DNA of 64,000 nt, taken from JADJLQ01 sp038251405. Its GTDB lineage: Bacteria > Bacteroidota > Bacteroidia > Chitinophagales > Saprospiraceae. Shown in pieces: positions 42,389 through 51,497 of the stretch. A program made the translations under genes and the position numbers. The notes below the pieces were generated by a model. That model saw only the letters and a program-made list of their open reading frames with translations, did not search any database and was not told the DNA's origin. The number at the start of each line of letters is the position of its first letter. Position 1 is the first letter of the stretch. Location: NCBI GenBank assembly GCA_038251405.1, contig JBBSBH010000003.1, positions 1 through 64,000 of the forward strand, read 5' to 3'.

Positions 42389-44305
42389 TCATCTAACTAT
42401 CGAAATAGGAGTAGTCATATTTATATTTTTCCTATCCATCACCTGAATAAAATAATTCCCTGGTGACAAATGAGTAATATCCAGATTCAATTTATTAAAT
42501 CCTTGATCCAGAGGCCAGTGCTTTTGCATGATTTGTCTTCCGGATTGATCGATTAACAGCACTTCTGCTTGATTAATAATTCTGCTACTTAACACGATAT
42601 TAACTTCGAATATTGCAGGATTGGGATAAATTTTAAAAGTTTTTTCTTCCTTTGACTTTCGTTCAATTTTTCTTATCATGGAATACTCTACTATCCCTTG
42701 ATTATCAATGGTTTTTAATCGATAGTAAGAGATCCCAAATAATGGGTTTTGGTCCGTTTCACCATAAATAAATGTTTCAGATTCCCCAATACCATCTCCT
42801 TTCCTTAACAAAATGGTAGAGAATATCTGTCCATCCCGACTTCTTTGTACTTCAAATCGACTGTTCTCGGTTTCAAAAGCGGTAATCCATTTACATTCTA
42901 CCTGTTGATCATTCACCAGATTGGCATCAAAACTTATAAGTTTTATAGGCAGCGGACTAAAGTTGCCCAGGCATGCGGGATCTACTTTTAAAACGGGATT
43001 AATAATATCTAATTTTTGAGATTGAAATGAATCGAATAAAGTAGTGGAGAGCACAGCCGTACTGGCACCTAGCCAATCCTGTAATATAGTAGTGAGTACT
43101 CTTCGATAATCAATATTAACCTCTGTAAATAACTCATCTTCAATTTTAGAAAAATTATTATTTATTCCCGTGACGCCGCCTTTGGTCGGTGTTCCTATCA
43201 AAAACATGGGTGCTATAGTACCATGATCTGTGCCTAAATTGGCATTTTCAGCTGGCTTACGACCGAATTCAGAAAAGGTAACCCCAAGCACCCGATGATC
43301 CTGCTTAGAGGCTACTAAGTCATCTACAAATGATTTTATACTATTTGATAGTTCAAATAATCGGTCTGCATGTTCCCCTAAGGTAGGATCAGAGGCCTCT
43401 ACTTGTTTGGTATGGGTATCATATCCATAGGTGTTCACTAAAAATATTTTAGTCTTACTGCCTCCGCTAATCATACGAGCTACGCTCTTCAATTGATAAG
43501 CCAGAGAATTGTCGGGGTAATCAATGAAATTCTTTCCTTTATTAAACACCTCTGAAATACGACCTGCATAGGCGCTTACATTATTCTGAACCTGGGTAAG
43601 GAAATCTAATTCAGAACCATAATCAGTGTTTGGGAAATTAGTTGGGGGAGCACCTCCGATTTCAACTACTTGATTATAATACCCAGCAGGGTCATTCCAT
43701 CCGATATTTACAGCTGCACTAATGTCGACAGAGGTAATAAATCCTGAGGATGGACGATCATCGCCTACTTGGATTCCCAAAGGATCTGGGTATTCAGCAT
43801 TGGGATTTCCTGCTTTTCCCGGAAAACTGCTATCGAGATATCTTCCCATCCACCCTGAAGTAAGATTAAACAGATCTGGTGTACCATCACCGCCAGAAAG
43901 TATCAGATCTGTAGATTTGAAATGGGACAGATTGGGTTGGTTGTAAGAGACTCCCTGGATAATATTCAGCTTACCCTGGTCGTAGAGAGATTTAAAGCCT
44001 GTCAGACTGGGATGGAGTCCTATTTGTTGATTGGAAGCTAATCCCGTTTGGAGTTTTATCAATGAATTTTGGGGCAGTTTTATTTTTGATCTGAGATTAG
44101 CATAAAGATCGTATTGATCTAAAGCTACTGTCGTATTTACACCATCATTTCCCCCGGACATTTGAATGATTACTAATATGCGATCACTAATTCCCTCACA
44201 TCCGGTAAAAAATTTGACCATGGATGGACTGGCAAATGTGCGTAGCTGGAGGCCATGCATCAATAATGGAACCGATCCTAGTTTAACAAATTGTCTTCTT
44301 TTCAT
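42389..44305 (-). CDS. DUF1501 domain protein with T9SS sorting domain
   Basis: A 638-residue exported protein. The N-terminus MKRRQFVKLGSVPLLMHGLQ is a Tat-type signal (RRQFVK). Residues about 40-460 are DUF1501, a sulfatase/alkaline phosphatase-like fold, with VIIQMSGGNDGVNT, SGGDGTPDLF and TFSEFGRKPAENANLGTDHG (given as TFSEFGRKP and GTDHGTIAPMF) as its metal-site segments. After a short linker the last 190 residues carry an Ig-like part and a T9SS type A sorting domain (FKIYPNPAIFEVNIVLSS, and LSPGNYFIQVMD). It is the downstream gene of the DUF1800-DUF1501 pair, a conserved pair in many bacteria of unclear function. Confidence 0.85.
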   Translation of the reverse strand: MKRRQFVKLGSVPLLMHGLQLRTFASPSMVKFFTGCEGISDRILVIIQMSGGNDGVNTTVALDQYDLYANLRSKIKLPQNSLIKLQTGLASNQQIGLHPSLTGFKSLYDQGKLNIIQGVSYNQPNLSHFKSTDLILSGGDGTPDLFNLTSGWMGRYLDSSFPGKAGNPNAEYPDPLGIQVGDDRPSSGFITSVDISAAVNIGWNDPAGYYNQVVEIGGAPPTNFPNTDYGSELDFLTQVQNNVSAYAGRISEVFNKGKNFIDYPDNSLAYQLKSVARMISGGSKTKIFLVNTYGYDTHTKQVEASDPTLGEHADRLFELSNSIKSFVDDLVASKQDHRVLGVTFSEFGRKPAENANLGTDHGTIAPMFLIGTPTKGGVTGINNNFSKIEDELFTEVNIDYRRVLTTILQDWLGASTAVLSTTLFDSFQSQKLDIINPVLKVDPACLGNFSPLPIKLISFDANLVNDQQVECKWITAFETENSRFEVQRSRDGQIFSTILLRKGDGIGESETFIYGETDQNPLFGISYYRLKTIDNQGIVEYSMIRKIERKSKEEKTFKIYPNPAIFEVNIVLSSRIINQAEVLLIDQSGRQIMQKHWPLDQGFNKLNLDITHLSPGNYFIQVMDRKNINMTTPISIVR

Positions 44306-44330
44306 AGTAGAAATTCTAGCTGGATGATTT

Positions 44331-45944
44331 TTAAAATAATTGATATTCGGGTGAGCCTATCAAAGCGGTGACAAGATGGGTGAGCGGGATAATGACATCA
44401 TCCTGGAGACCGCTGGAAACAAATTTATTCCACTCCACTTTCCAATTGATTACACTGAGTTTGTTCAGAAACACCGTATTTAAAAAATAATCGTATCGTT
44501 CGATAGGAATTTCTTCAGGCAAAAGATATTTTACAAAAAAGCCAACTACATTATTAGCATTATCAGCTTGAGGAATATTAGCTTGAACAAAACTTACAAT
44601 ATCTACTGAAGTCCCCAAATCGCCACCAAATAATGTTTCACCATTTAGAAGCATGTATCCTACTCGATATCGAGAAAAAATAGTACCCCCATTAAACCAG
44701 GATCTACTATATCCCGGAGTCTGATAATAGGCAGCATAGCCAGCTACATTTACCGGGCCAAAAATGTCCAGGCCACCAGGCTCTAACATATTGTGCATAA
44801 TGCCATCACAATAAAACTGATTATAATGTTTATCCGCATCTACATGCACATCAGGAATTACTAATTCCAAAAATGACATAGCCCCCAGAGCCAAATCCAA
44901 TGGTGACTTTACCAGGCTACCAATGATTTCGTCTTTGTTATTACTATCATCTTCATCGTAAAAATGTTGGCTGGTTAATAATTGAGAAAGCCAGGGTTTT
45001 ATCTCGTAATTATTGGATCTCAAAGTCTCAGCGAGGGGTGTAATGATATCGTTTTCGACTTCAGAGCTAATAACTCTACCCACTACATATCTATAGAGTC
45101 TTCTGGTAATATATTTAGCAGTTTCATCCTGTGCAAAAATCATATCATAAAATGCCTCAAGCTCCTTCCACATATCTTCTTCACTAGATCCTCCTGCAAT
45201 CAACTTACCCTGAAATGCCGAAGAGAAGATTTTATCTTCAGTATCATGGCTGGATGGCTCTGCATGTCCTCTATATATGTGATTTTCAGGATCTATTGAG
45301 TTGGTACGTTCCCATCCTGTAAACCCAGTAAGTAGTCTCGCAGCTTCCTGAATGTCATGCTCCGTATAAAAAGTATAATTTCCCATACTTATTTGAGGCC
45401 CTTTACTAACCGTGAATAATTCGAAGTTTTCCCGGGCAAAATTTTCATTGGGATTGTCTTTATTGCTCTCATTATTATTGAGGTACCGCAACATCGTTAT
45501 GTCCGTGGACATTTTGGTGCATAGTTTTTTATAATTGCCCAGCGCATAGTATTGTAAAAGTGTAAGATGATCCCAAAAGCTATAGGTATCTGTTTCATTG
45601 TGATTAGTCACTAAATGGGCATGGAAGAAAAAGGTCATTTTATGGAAGATGCCTTTATCCAGTAATGCCTCATTGATCCACCAGGCCCGGGTATAACCCT
45701 TTAATTTGAAATCATCAGTTTCTGGTTCGCGGGTATCATTTACCCACGGTAATCCAGTGGATGCCTCCAGTGGTTCTGGAATAGAAAAAGGGTAAATAGT
45801 GAGTAACTCATTTACGGCTTGCTGGGGCGTCTTGGCTGCAAAGTTGTCTATCCTGGCTCTTGTAATGTGATAAGTGGTGCGTCGAAGCAGGTGTGCAGCC
45901 AGTCTAAAGCCAAGCGTGGAAGTTTTGGGAGAAAGTGATGCCAT
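44331..45944 (-). CDS. DUF1800 domain protein
   Basis: A 537-residue protein of the DUF1800 family. Typical segments are AAHLLRRTTYHITRARIDNF, WWINEALLDKGIFHKMTFFFHAHLVT (in parts WWINEALLDKG and KMTFFFHAHLV), NENFARENFELFTVSKG and YRYVVGRVIS. No signal peptide is apparent at the chosen ATG. It is followed after 25 bases by the DUF1501 gene, its almost invariant partner; DUF1800/DUF1501 pairs occur in Planctomycetes, Proteobacteria and Bacteroidota. The joint function is not established, and the protein begins directly SPKTSTLGFRLAAHLL. The 240-base gap upstream (45945-46186) holds only the terminator of the M16 gene. Confidence 0.83.
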   Translation of the reverse strand: MASLSPKTSTLGFRLAAHLLRRTTYHITRARIDNFAAKTPQQAVNELLTIYPFSIPEPLEASTGLPWVNDTREPETDDFKLKGYTRAWWINEALLDKGIFHKMTFFFHAHLVTNHNETDTYSFWDHLTLLQYYALGNYKKLCTKMSTDITMLRYLNNNESNKDNPNENFARENFELFTVSKGPQISMGNYTFYTEHDIQEAARLLTGFTGWERTNSIDPENHIYRGHAEPSSHDTEDKIFSSAFQGKLIAGGSSEEDMWKELEAFYDMIFAQDETAKYITRRLYRYVVGRVISSEVENDIITPLAETLRSNNYEIKPWLSQLLTSQHFYDEDDSNNKDEIIGSLVKSPLDLALGAMSFLELVIPDVHVDADKHYNQFYCDGIMHNMLEPGGLDIFGPVNVAGYAAYYQTPGYSRSWFNGGTIFSRYRVGYMLLNGETLFGGDLGTSVDIVSFVQANIPQADNANNVVGFFVKYLLPEEIPIERYDYFLNTVFLNKLSVINWKVEWNKFVSSGLQDDVIIPLTHLVTALIGSPEYQLF

Positions 45945-46133
45945 TGGTATGCTATAATTTTCGTTTTATATAGCATTCTGGTAGAGTCAGTTGGGCATTG
46001 GTACAATGGCAAAAAGTTGGTACTCGATAAATGATTTATTTTAATAATTTATTGTCCCATAACATAAATTAATTAAGATTTTGAAAACAAATCATCTTAT
46101 ACATAATTAGTTCAAACTTATCATAACCATAAA

Positions 46134-46161
46134 AAAAGCCCTGGAAATCTCCGGGGCTTTG
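46134..46161 (-). terminator. Rho-independent terminator of the M16 peptidase gene
   Basis: On the minus strand AAAGCCCCGGA and TCCAGGGCTTT form an 11-pair stem with a four-base loop, followed by seven T. It lies 25 bases after the stop codon of the M16 peptidase gene at 46187. Confidence 0.75.
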
Positions 46162-46186
46162 AAAATTTATTTTATTAAAGTGGTAA

Positions 46187-49117
46187 TTAATTACTCTTTT
46201 TCTCCGGCTGCATGGTGATGGTAATTTTACTTTGTTCATTTACATATCTATTCAATGAACCTTTTAAAGAATCAGGAGTTAAAGTCTTGATTTTTTCTTC
46301 TAAGGATTCAATTAAAATATTACTGGGATCGATTTTGTATTGGTATACGCCTTGCAATTGGCCCATCCAATATCCATTTTCTTTCAATTGCTTGATTTTG
46401 GTCTGGCGTTGGATCTCTGTTACTTTTTGAATGTCTTTTACATCAGCACCAATTGACTTTGCATTGGCTAATACATCCTGGGCAGCCTTGATGAGTTCTT
46501 CCGTTCTGGGTGGATCACAATTAAAAGAAATGGTCATGGTATAGTTGGGCACAGGTTCTTTAACTGAGCCACCAGTTACACTAACGCCGTATACACCACC
46601 TTTGTCTTCCCTAAGGGCTTCACGTAGTTTTATTCTTAAGAGGTCGATCATGGAGGTGAGCTGGTATCGATTTTGATCATTCCAATCAATAGTACCGTGA
46701 TAGGTAATATCTACATACGATTTAGGAGCTTCACCACGGGTAAGACTCTTCGTGACTATGCCCTGTGGCTTGCGAATGCCAAGATCTTTCCACATTTCTT
46801 TTCTTCTGGTAGAAGGCAGATTCCCAAGGTACTCGCGGGCCAGCATTTTGATTTGATTTTCATCAAAATTCCCTACAAATGTGAATGTGAAATCACTGGC
46901 ATCTCCAAAGCGGTCTTTGTATAATTCAAAAGAACGGTCAAAATTGAGTTTATCAAAATCTTCCATTTTAGGTACCAATTGTTCTCTTGGGGAATTTTGA
47001 GTCTTAATTCTATTGGATTCTATGATAAAATAAAACTGAGGATTGGATTCCAGGTTTTTTACAAATCCTTTTTGTTTTTCTACAAAAGAATTATAGGCAT
47101 CCACATCTTTTCTGGGCTCTGTAAAATACAGATAGATCAATTGAAACATCAATTCCAGATCTTCAGGAGAAGCGTTGCCATTCATTCCTTCGTATGAATT
47201 TGTAATATAGGGAGCCACCCTTACTTTTTTGCCCGTAAGTCTTTTTTGCAATTGTACTTCATCTAGTTTTCCCAGACCGGCATTACTCACCAAATCAGAA
47301 GCCATGCTTATATTCATTTCATCTTCATCACCATATTGAGATCCTCCGCCCGGGCTAAAGGCACTCATCAATATTTCATCATTTTTAAAATCTGATTTTT
47401 TTAGAATTACAGTGACGCCGTTTTTTAAGACTATTTCTTTAGTTCCTAATTGGTCGTTTGCTTTCTCACTAACTATGTCAGCTGCGGTCAAATCCTTACT
47501 GATCAATGGTTCGCTACTTACTTTATCTTCGTAAGGTTTGATATCCATTGTTTTTATATTGACTATCAATTTTTTGATATCAGCTTCTGTAGGGTAAGTG
47601 AGCCCATCTTTTTCCGGACCTGCAATAGTGATTACTTGGCCCTCATCTATGACCCATTTCTTGGGTAAAATATTTATTTCGAATAGTTCGATGGTGGGTA
47701 TCAATTTTTTGCCAATTTCAAGTTCCTGTTCAGGACTCATAATGAATTCATTTTCCAGGAAATTGGACACATAACTTTGAGCCAGGTTTCCTGACTCGGT
47801 TTTATCTTTTTCTTTGACGGCCGATTCCAGTTGGCGCATGAGTTCCTGCTTTTGCCTTTCTAATTCTGAGGCAGTAAATCCAAATTTTAGTGCTCTTTCG
47901 TTTTCGATTAAAACAGCTTCCAGGCCTTCCATTGATTTACCTTCGTTGGTAACAGCAAAACTTGCATAGGCATTTAAATTAGCTAAAAAATCGCCGTATC
48001 CGGAATTAGCAAAATTGAATGGAGGGTTTGGTTTTTGACTTAATTCGTTTAACCGGGCAGACATCATACTATTATACAGATTGACCATTAAGCTATTTCT
48101 ATAGTCCTGGATAGTAGAAGGCATTTTCTTGGTAAATTTATTGATGATCTGCACCTGCGTGTAAGGCATTTCCTTATCGATATTGATCGCGATTTTAGGT
48201 TCATGATGCAGAGGCACTTCATATTTTTCCCGAGGGCGTACACCCTGTTTTGAAGCAGGAATTTTTGAAAACCTGGATTTTAATTCCATTTCCATATTAT
48301 CTAAATCTATGTCTCCAATGGCCATTATTGCCATAAGTTCGGGTCGGTACCAGTCACTATAGAATCTTTTTACAGCGTCATAGCTAACTTTTTCTATTAT
48401 TTCCGGTTTCCCAATCGGCAACCTGTCAGCATAATGTGAATTGAATAGTAACAGAGGTAGTGTTTTTTGTTGAATCCGCTGAAAAGGACTAAGGCCTGTG
48501 CGCCACTCTGACACCACCACACCGCGCTCTTTATCTATTTCCACAGGGTCGAATGTCACACCCTGAGCCCAATCTTCCATCACTAATATTCCTTTATCTA
48601 ATTTGTCTGCTTCATCTGATCTGGCCTGAAGCATAAATACCGTTTCATCGAAGCCGGTGTAGGCATTTAAGTCGGGGCCAAACCTGGTGCCCACGGACTC
48701 CAGGTAATCTACCAACTCTTGCTTTTTAAAATGGGTACTGCCATTGAAGGCCATATGTTCTACGAAATGGGCTACACCCAATTGGTCGGGATCTTCCATT
48801 ATAGATCCGGTTTTAACGGCCAGGCGGAGTTCTACTCTTTTTTCTGGCCTGCTGTTTCTCTTGAGATAATATTTCATTCCATTGGGTAAGACTCCCATTC
48901 TAATAGAAGGATCAACCGGAACTACATTGGTCATATCCATTCCCACACCAGAACTCGGTGCTGATGGGGTAGGAGAAGTAGTGGGTGCTGTGGTTTGTAC
49001 GGGTGGGGCAGGCATAGTTTTGGTGTCAGCCTGACTCACTTGTTTAGATGATTTTGGACTACAAGCACCGACCATTATCAAAATGATCATAGTCATAGTC
49101 TTGGTGAAAAGTTTCAT
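46187..49117 (-). CDS. M16 family (pitrilysin/insulinase-like) zinc peptidase lipoprotein
   Basis: A 976-residue two-lobe M16 peptidase. The N-terminus is a lipoprotein signal (IMVGAC, Cys at 19) followed by a Pro/Thr-rich linker. The inverted zinc motif HxxEH is HFVEHMAFNG near residue 117, with the third ligand Glu about 75 residues on (in DKERGVVVSEW). The second M16 lobe, without zinc site, covers about 545-960. It degrades peptides in the periplasm or at the cell surface. It is followed by a strong terminator and stands 42 bases downstream of ffh. Confidence 0.9.
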   Translation of the reverse strand: MKLFTKTMTMIILIMVGACSPKSSKQVSQADTKTMPAPPVQTTAPTTSPTPSAPSSGVGMDMTNVVPVDPSIRMGVLPNGMKYYLKRNSRPEKRVELRLAVKTGSIMEDPDQLGVAHFVEHMAFNGSTHFKKQELVDYLESVGTRFGPDLNAYTGFDETVFMLQARSDEADKLDKGILVMEDWAQGVTFDPVEIDKERGVVVSEWRTGLSPFQRIQQKTLPLLLFNSHYADRLPIGKPEIIEKVSYDAVKRFYSDWYRPELMAIMAIGDIDLDNMEMELKSRFSKIPASKQGVRPREKYEVPLHHEPKIAINIDKEMPYTQVQIINKFTKKMPSTIQDYRNSLMVNLYNSMMSARLNELSQKPNPPFNFANSGYGDFLANLNAYASFAVTNEGKSMEGLEAVLIENERALKFGFTASELERQKQELMRQLESAVKEKDKTESGNLAQSYVSNFLENEFIMSPEQELEIGKKLIPTIELFEINILPKKWVIDEGQVITIAGPEKDGLTYPTEADIKKLIVNIKTMDIKPYEDKVSSEPLISKDLTAADIVSEKANDQLGTKEIVLKNGVTVILKKSDFKNDEILMSAFSPGGGSQYGDEDEMNISMASDLVSNAGLGKLDEVQLQKRLTGKKVRVAPYITNSYEGMNGNASPEDLELMFQLIYLYFTEPRKDVDAYNSFVEKQKGFVKNLESNPQFYFIIESNRIKTQNSPREQLVPKMEDFDKLNFDRSFELYKDRFGDASDFTFTFVGNFDENQIKMLAREYLGNLPSTRRKEMWKDLGIRKPQGIVTKSLTRGEAPKSYVDITYHGTIDWNDQNRYQLTSMIDLLRIKLREALREDKGGVYGVSVTGGSVKEPVPNYTMTISFNCDPPRTEELIKAAQDVLANAKSIGADVKDIQKVTEIQRQTKIKQLKENGYWMGQLQGVYQYKIDPSNILIESLEEKIKTLTPDSLKGSLNRYVNEQSKITITMQPEKKSN

Positions 49118-49159
49118 AGTCTAATTTTATGTTTATTAAAAAATTGTTTTTATATCGAT

Positions 49160-50503
49160 TTATTTAAAGCCTTGCATATTTTGCATTTGCTTCATCATTT
49201 GCCCCATTCCTTTGCCCGAACTCATTTGCTGCATCATCGTTTTCATCTGATCAAATTGCTTCATGAAAGCGCTTATTTCGAGTGTACTTTGGCCACAACC
49301 TTTGCCTATCCTTATCTTCCGGTTCATATTGATCAGCTCTGGATTGGAACGTTCCTGAGGGGTCATGGATTGGATGATGGATTCTACTTTTTTAAAAGCG
49401 TTGTCATTGATATCTACATCTTTAAGTGCCTTGCCCATACCCGGCATCATAGAGACCAGGTTTTTCAAGTCTCCCATTTTCTTGATTTGATTTAATTGCT
49501 GGAGGAAGTCATTGAAATCGAATTTGTTTTTTCGAATCTTTTTTTCAAGTGCTTTGGCTTCTTTTTCATCAAATTGCTCCTGCGCTTTTTCTACTAAAGT
49601 AACAATATCACCCATACCCAGAATTCGCTGAGCCATACGATCTGGATAGAATACATCAAGGGTATCCATTTTTTCGCCCATGGAGACAAACTTGATGGGT
49701 TTACCTACAATGTATTTTATTGAAAGGGCGGCACCGCCTCTGGTATCACCATCGAGTTTGGTCAGTACTACACCGTCATAGTTAATCGCTTCATTAAAGG
49801 CTGCAGCAGTAGTTACTGCATCCTGACCTATCATAGAATCCACTACAAACAATGATTCTGTTGGATTTATAGCAGCTTTAACATTTTTGATCTCGGTCAT
49901 CATCACATCATCCAGGGTGGTGCGGCCGGCTGTATCTATAATGACTACATCATGATGATTTTGCTTAGCATATTCTATCGCATGCAGCGCTATTTCTATG
50001 GGATTTTTATTTTCAATTTCCTTAAAAACTGCCACTTTTATCTGATCCGCTAATGAGGACAATTGCTCAATGGCAGCAGGCCGATATACGTCGCAAGCCA
50101 CTAATAGGGGATTCTTGCCTTTTTTAGTTTTCAGATAATTGGCCAATTTTGCTGAAAATGTAGTTTTGCCACTACCCTGAAGACCGGCTACTAAAACGAT
50201 TCCGGGTTCACCTTTAATATTTATTCCAGCGGTCTGCCCGCCCATCAATTCAGTGAGTTCATCAAAAACAATTTTGATCATCAACTCACCTGGCTTTACC
50301 GCTTTAAGTATGTTCTCCGTACCAAGTGCTTTGTCCTTTATTTTATCGGTAAATTCTTTAGCAATTTTATAGTTTACATCCGCAGCAACCAGGGCTCTTC
50401 TGATTTCCTTGATGGCTTCCGCAATATTGAGCTCGGTCAGCTTATTTTCACCTTTCAGAAATTTAAAGGCGTTTTCCAGATTGTCATGAATGGATTCAAA
50501 CAT
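49160..50503 (-). CDS. ffh: Signal recognition particle protein Ffh
   Basis: The GTPase of the signal recognition particle, 447 residues. The N domain leads to the G domain with P-loop GLQGSGKTTFSAKLA (about 108), DTAGRTTLDD and TKLDGDTRGGAALS; the M domain (about 330-447) binds 4.5S RNA and signal peptides, with the motif IRIGKGCGQSTLEISAFMKQ (here Cys in GCGQS) and a Met-rich tail MMQQMSSGKGMGQMMKQM. A perfect promoter box precedes it. Confidence 0.95.
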   Translation of the reverse strand: MFESIHDNLENAFKFLKGENKLTELNIAEAIKEIRRALVAADVNYKIAKEFTDKIKDKALGTENILKAVKPGELMIKIVFDELTELMGGQTAGINIKGEPGIVLVAGLQGSGKTTFSAKLANYLKTKKGKNPLLVACDVYRPAAIEQLSSLADQIKVAVFKEIENKNPIEIALHAIEYAKQNHHDVVIIDTAGRTTLDDVMMTEIKNVKAAINPTESLFVVDSMIGQDAVTTAAAFNEAINYDGVVLTKLDGDTRGGAALSIKYIVGKPIKFVSMGEKMDTLDVFYPDRMAQRILGMGDIVTLVEKAQEQFDEKEAKALEKKIRKNKFDFNDFLQQLNQIKKMGDLKNLVSMMPGMGKALKDVDINDNAFKKVESIIQSMTPQERSNPELINMNRKIRIGKGCGQSTLEISAFMKQFDQMKTMMQQMSSGKGMGQMMKQMQNMQGFK

Positions 50504-50519
50504 TTTATATGAATTTTCG

Positions 50520-50527
50520 CAAAAATA
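50520..50527 (-). promoter_or_regulatory. Promoter -7 box for ffh
   Basis: TATTTTTG on the minus strand is a perfect TAnnTTTG element; the predicted start near 50513 leaves a leader of about 10 bases before the ffh ATG at 50503. Confidence 0.55.
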
Positions 50528-50650
50528 AGTTATTTATTTGTGTTAAAATCAGATAATAGACGATGATATTAGACTTCCTGGACTTTAACGAAATGATAAT
50601 ATTTTTAAAATTTTATGGGGGATGATTAATTGATGAATTAACTTTATTCA

Positions 50651-51436
50651 ATGAAAAATATAATTATACTCCTTTTTATCACCCTGCTTATTGGTCTTAG
50701 CTTTTGCAAACAAGATATGGATACCAGTCAGGCAGCAGGCAAATTAGTAAGTTTTGACCCTTCTAAGTCAGATCCTGAAGCGATCAGAGTCGCAGATGAC
50801 CTGATGCGGGCTTGTGGTGGACTGGAGGCCTGGGATAATATCAACGTGATTAAATACAATTATTTTGGGCGTAGATGGCATTTGTGGGATAAGAAAAATC
50901 AAATGATTCGTATAGAAAATACGGCTAACGACACCAAAATGATACTTGATCTGAAAGCTATGAAAGCTAAATTGTATAAAGATGGAAAGGAGTGGACAGA
51001 TAAGGATACCTTAAAAAAATACTGCGATATGGCGTATAGACAATGGATCAACGATTCTTATTGGTTGATGATGCCATTTAAAGTAAAAGATGGAGGTGTA
51101 AAATTGAAATATCTTCGTGAGGATACTACCCAGACGGGCATTATGAGTGATGTAATAGAAATGCAATTCGATAGTGTGGGAGTGACTCCTCAGAATAAAT
51201 ATGAGTTGTGGGTAGGTAAGAATAGTGGGCTCTTAGCTCAATGGGCTTATTTTCCAAAAGCGAGCGATACAGCAGCAGCTTTTATAAATCCTTGGGACGG
51301 ATATGTAAAATATGGAGATGCTTTTATTTCAAGTGATCGTGGCAACAACAGACAGTTTTCTGGAATTAAAGTTTTTAATGAAGTACCGCCCAGTGTATTT
51401 AAGACTTTTGAAAAAGTTGATTTTGAGAAAATGTAG
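50651..51436 (+). CDS. DUF6503-like lipoprotein
   Basis: A 261-residue lipoprotein (MKNIIILLFITLLIGLSFC, Cys at 19). The mature part begins with a helical segment (ADDLMRACGGLEAWDNINVI) and then alternating strands such as YNYFGRRWHLWDKK and GLLAQWAYFPKASD, like the LolA-like beta sheet of DUF6503 proteins. This assignment is by resemblance and is uncertain. The function is unknown. It is separated from the next lipoprotein gene by 61 bases that include a short tandem repeat. Confidence 0.55.
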   Translation: MKNIIILLFITLLIGLSFCKQDMDTSQAAGKLVSFDPSKSDPEAIRVADDLMRACGGLEAWDNINVIKYNYFGRRWHLWDKKNQMIRIENTANDTKMILDLKAMKAKLYKDGKEWTDKDTLKKYCDMAYRQWINDSYWLMMPFKVKDGGVKLKYLREDTTQTGIMSDVIEMQFDSVGVTPQNKYELWVGKNSGLLAQWAYFPKASDTAAAFINPWDGYVKYGDAFISSDRGNNRQFSGIKVFNEVPPSVFKTFEKVDFEKM

Positions 51437-51444
51437 AATAATTT

Positions 51445-51475
51445 ACAATTTTACAATTTTACAATTTTACAATTT
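51445..51475 (+). repeat. Tandem 8-base repeat, unit ACAATTTT, about four copies
   Basis: Three exact copies of ACAATTTT and a fourth partial one lie between two lipoprotein genes. Such a simple repeat can change length by slippage and so could alter spacing between promoter and gene. Confidence 0.7.
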
Positions 51476-51497
51476 ATTTATTTATTAAACTATTGAT

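Noticed and set aside
45945..46186. Possible extra small RNA like those at 36.5 kb in the DUF1800-M16 gap
   Set aside because: The hairpin here is followed by seven T on the minus strand right after the M16 stop codon and lacks the AAGWYTTRGTTTT motif, so it is an ordinary terminator.
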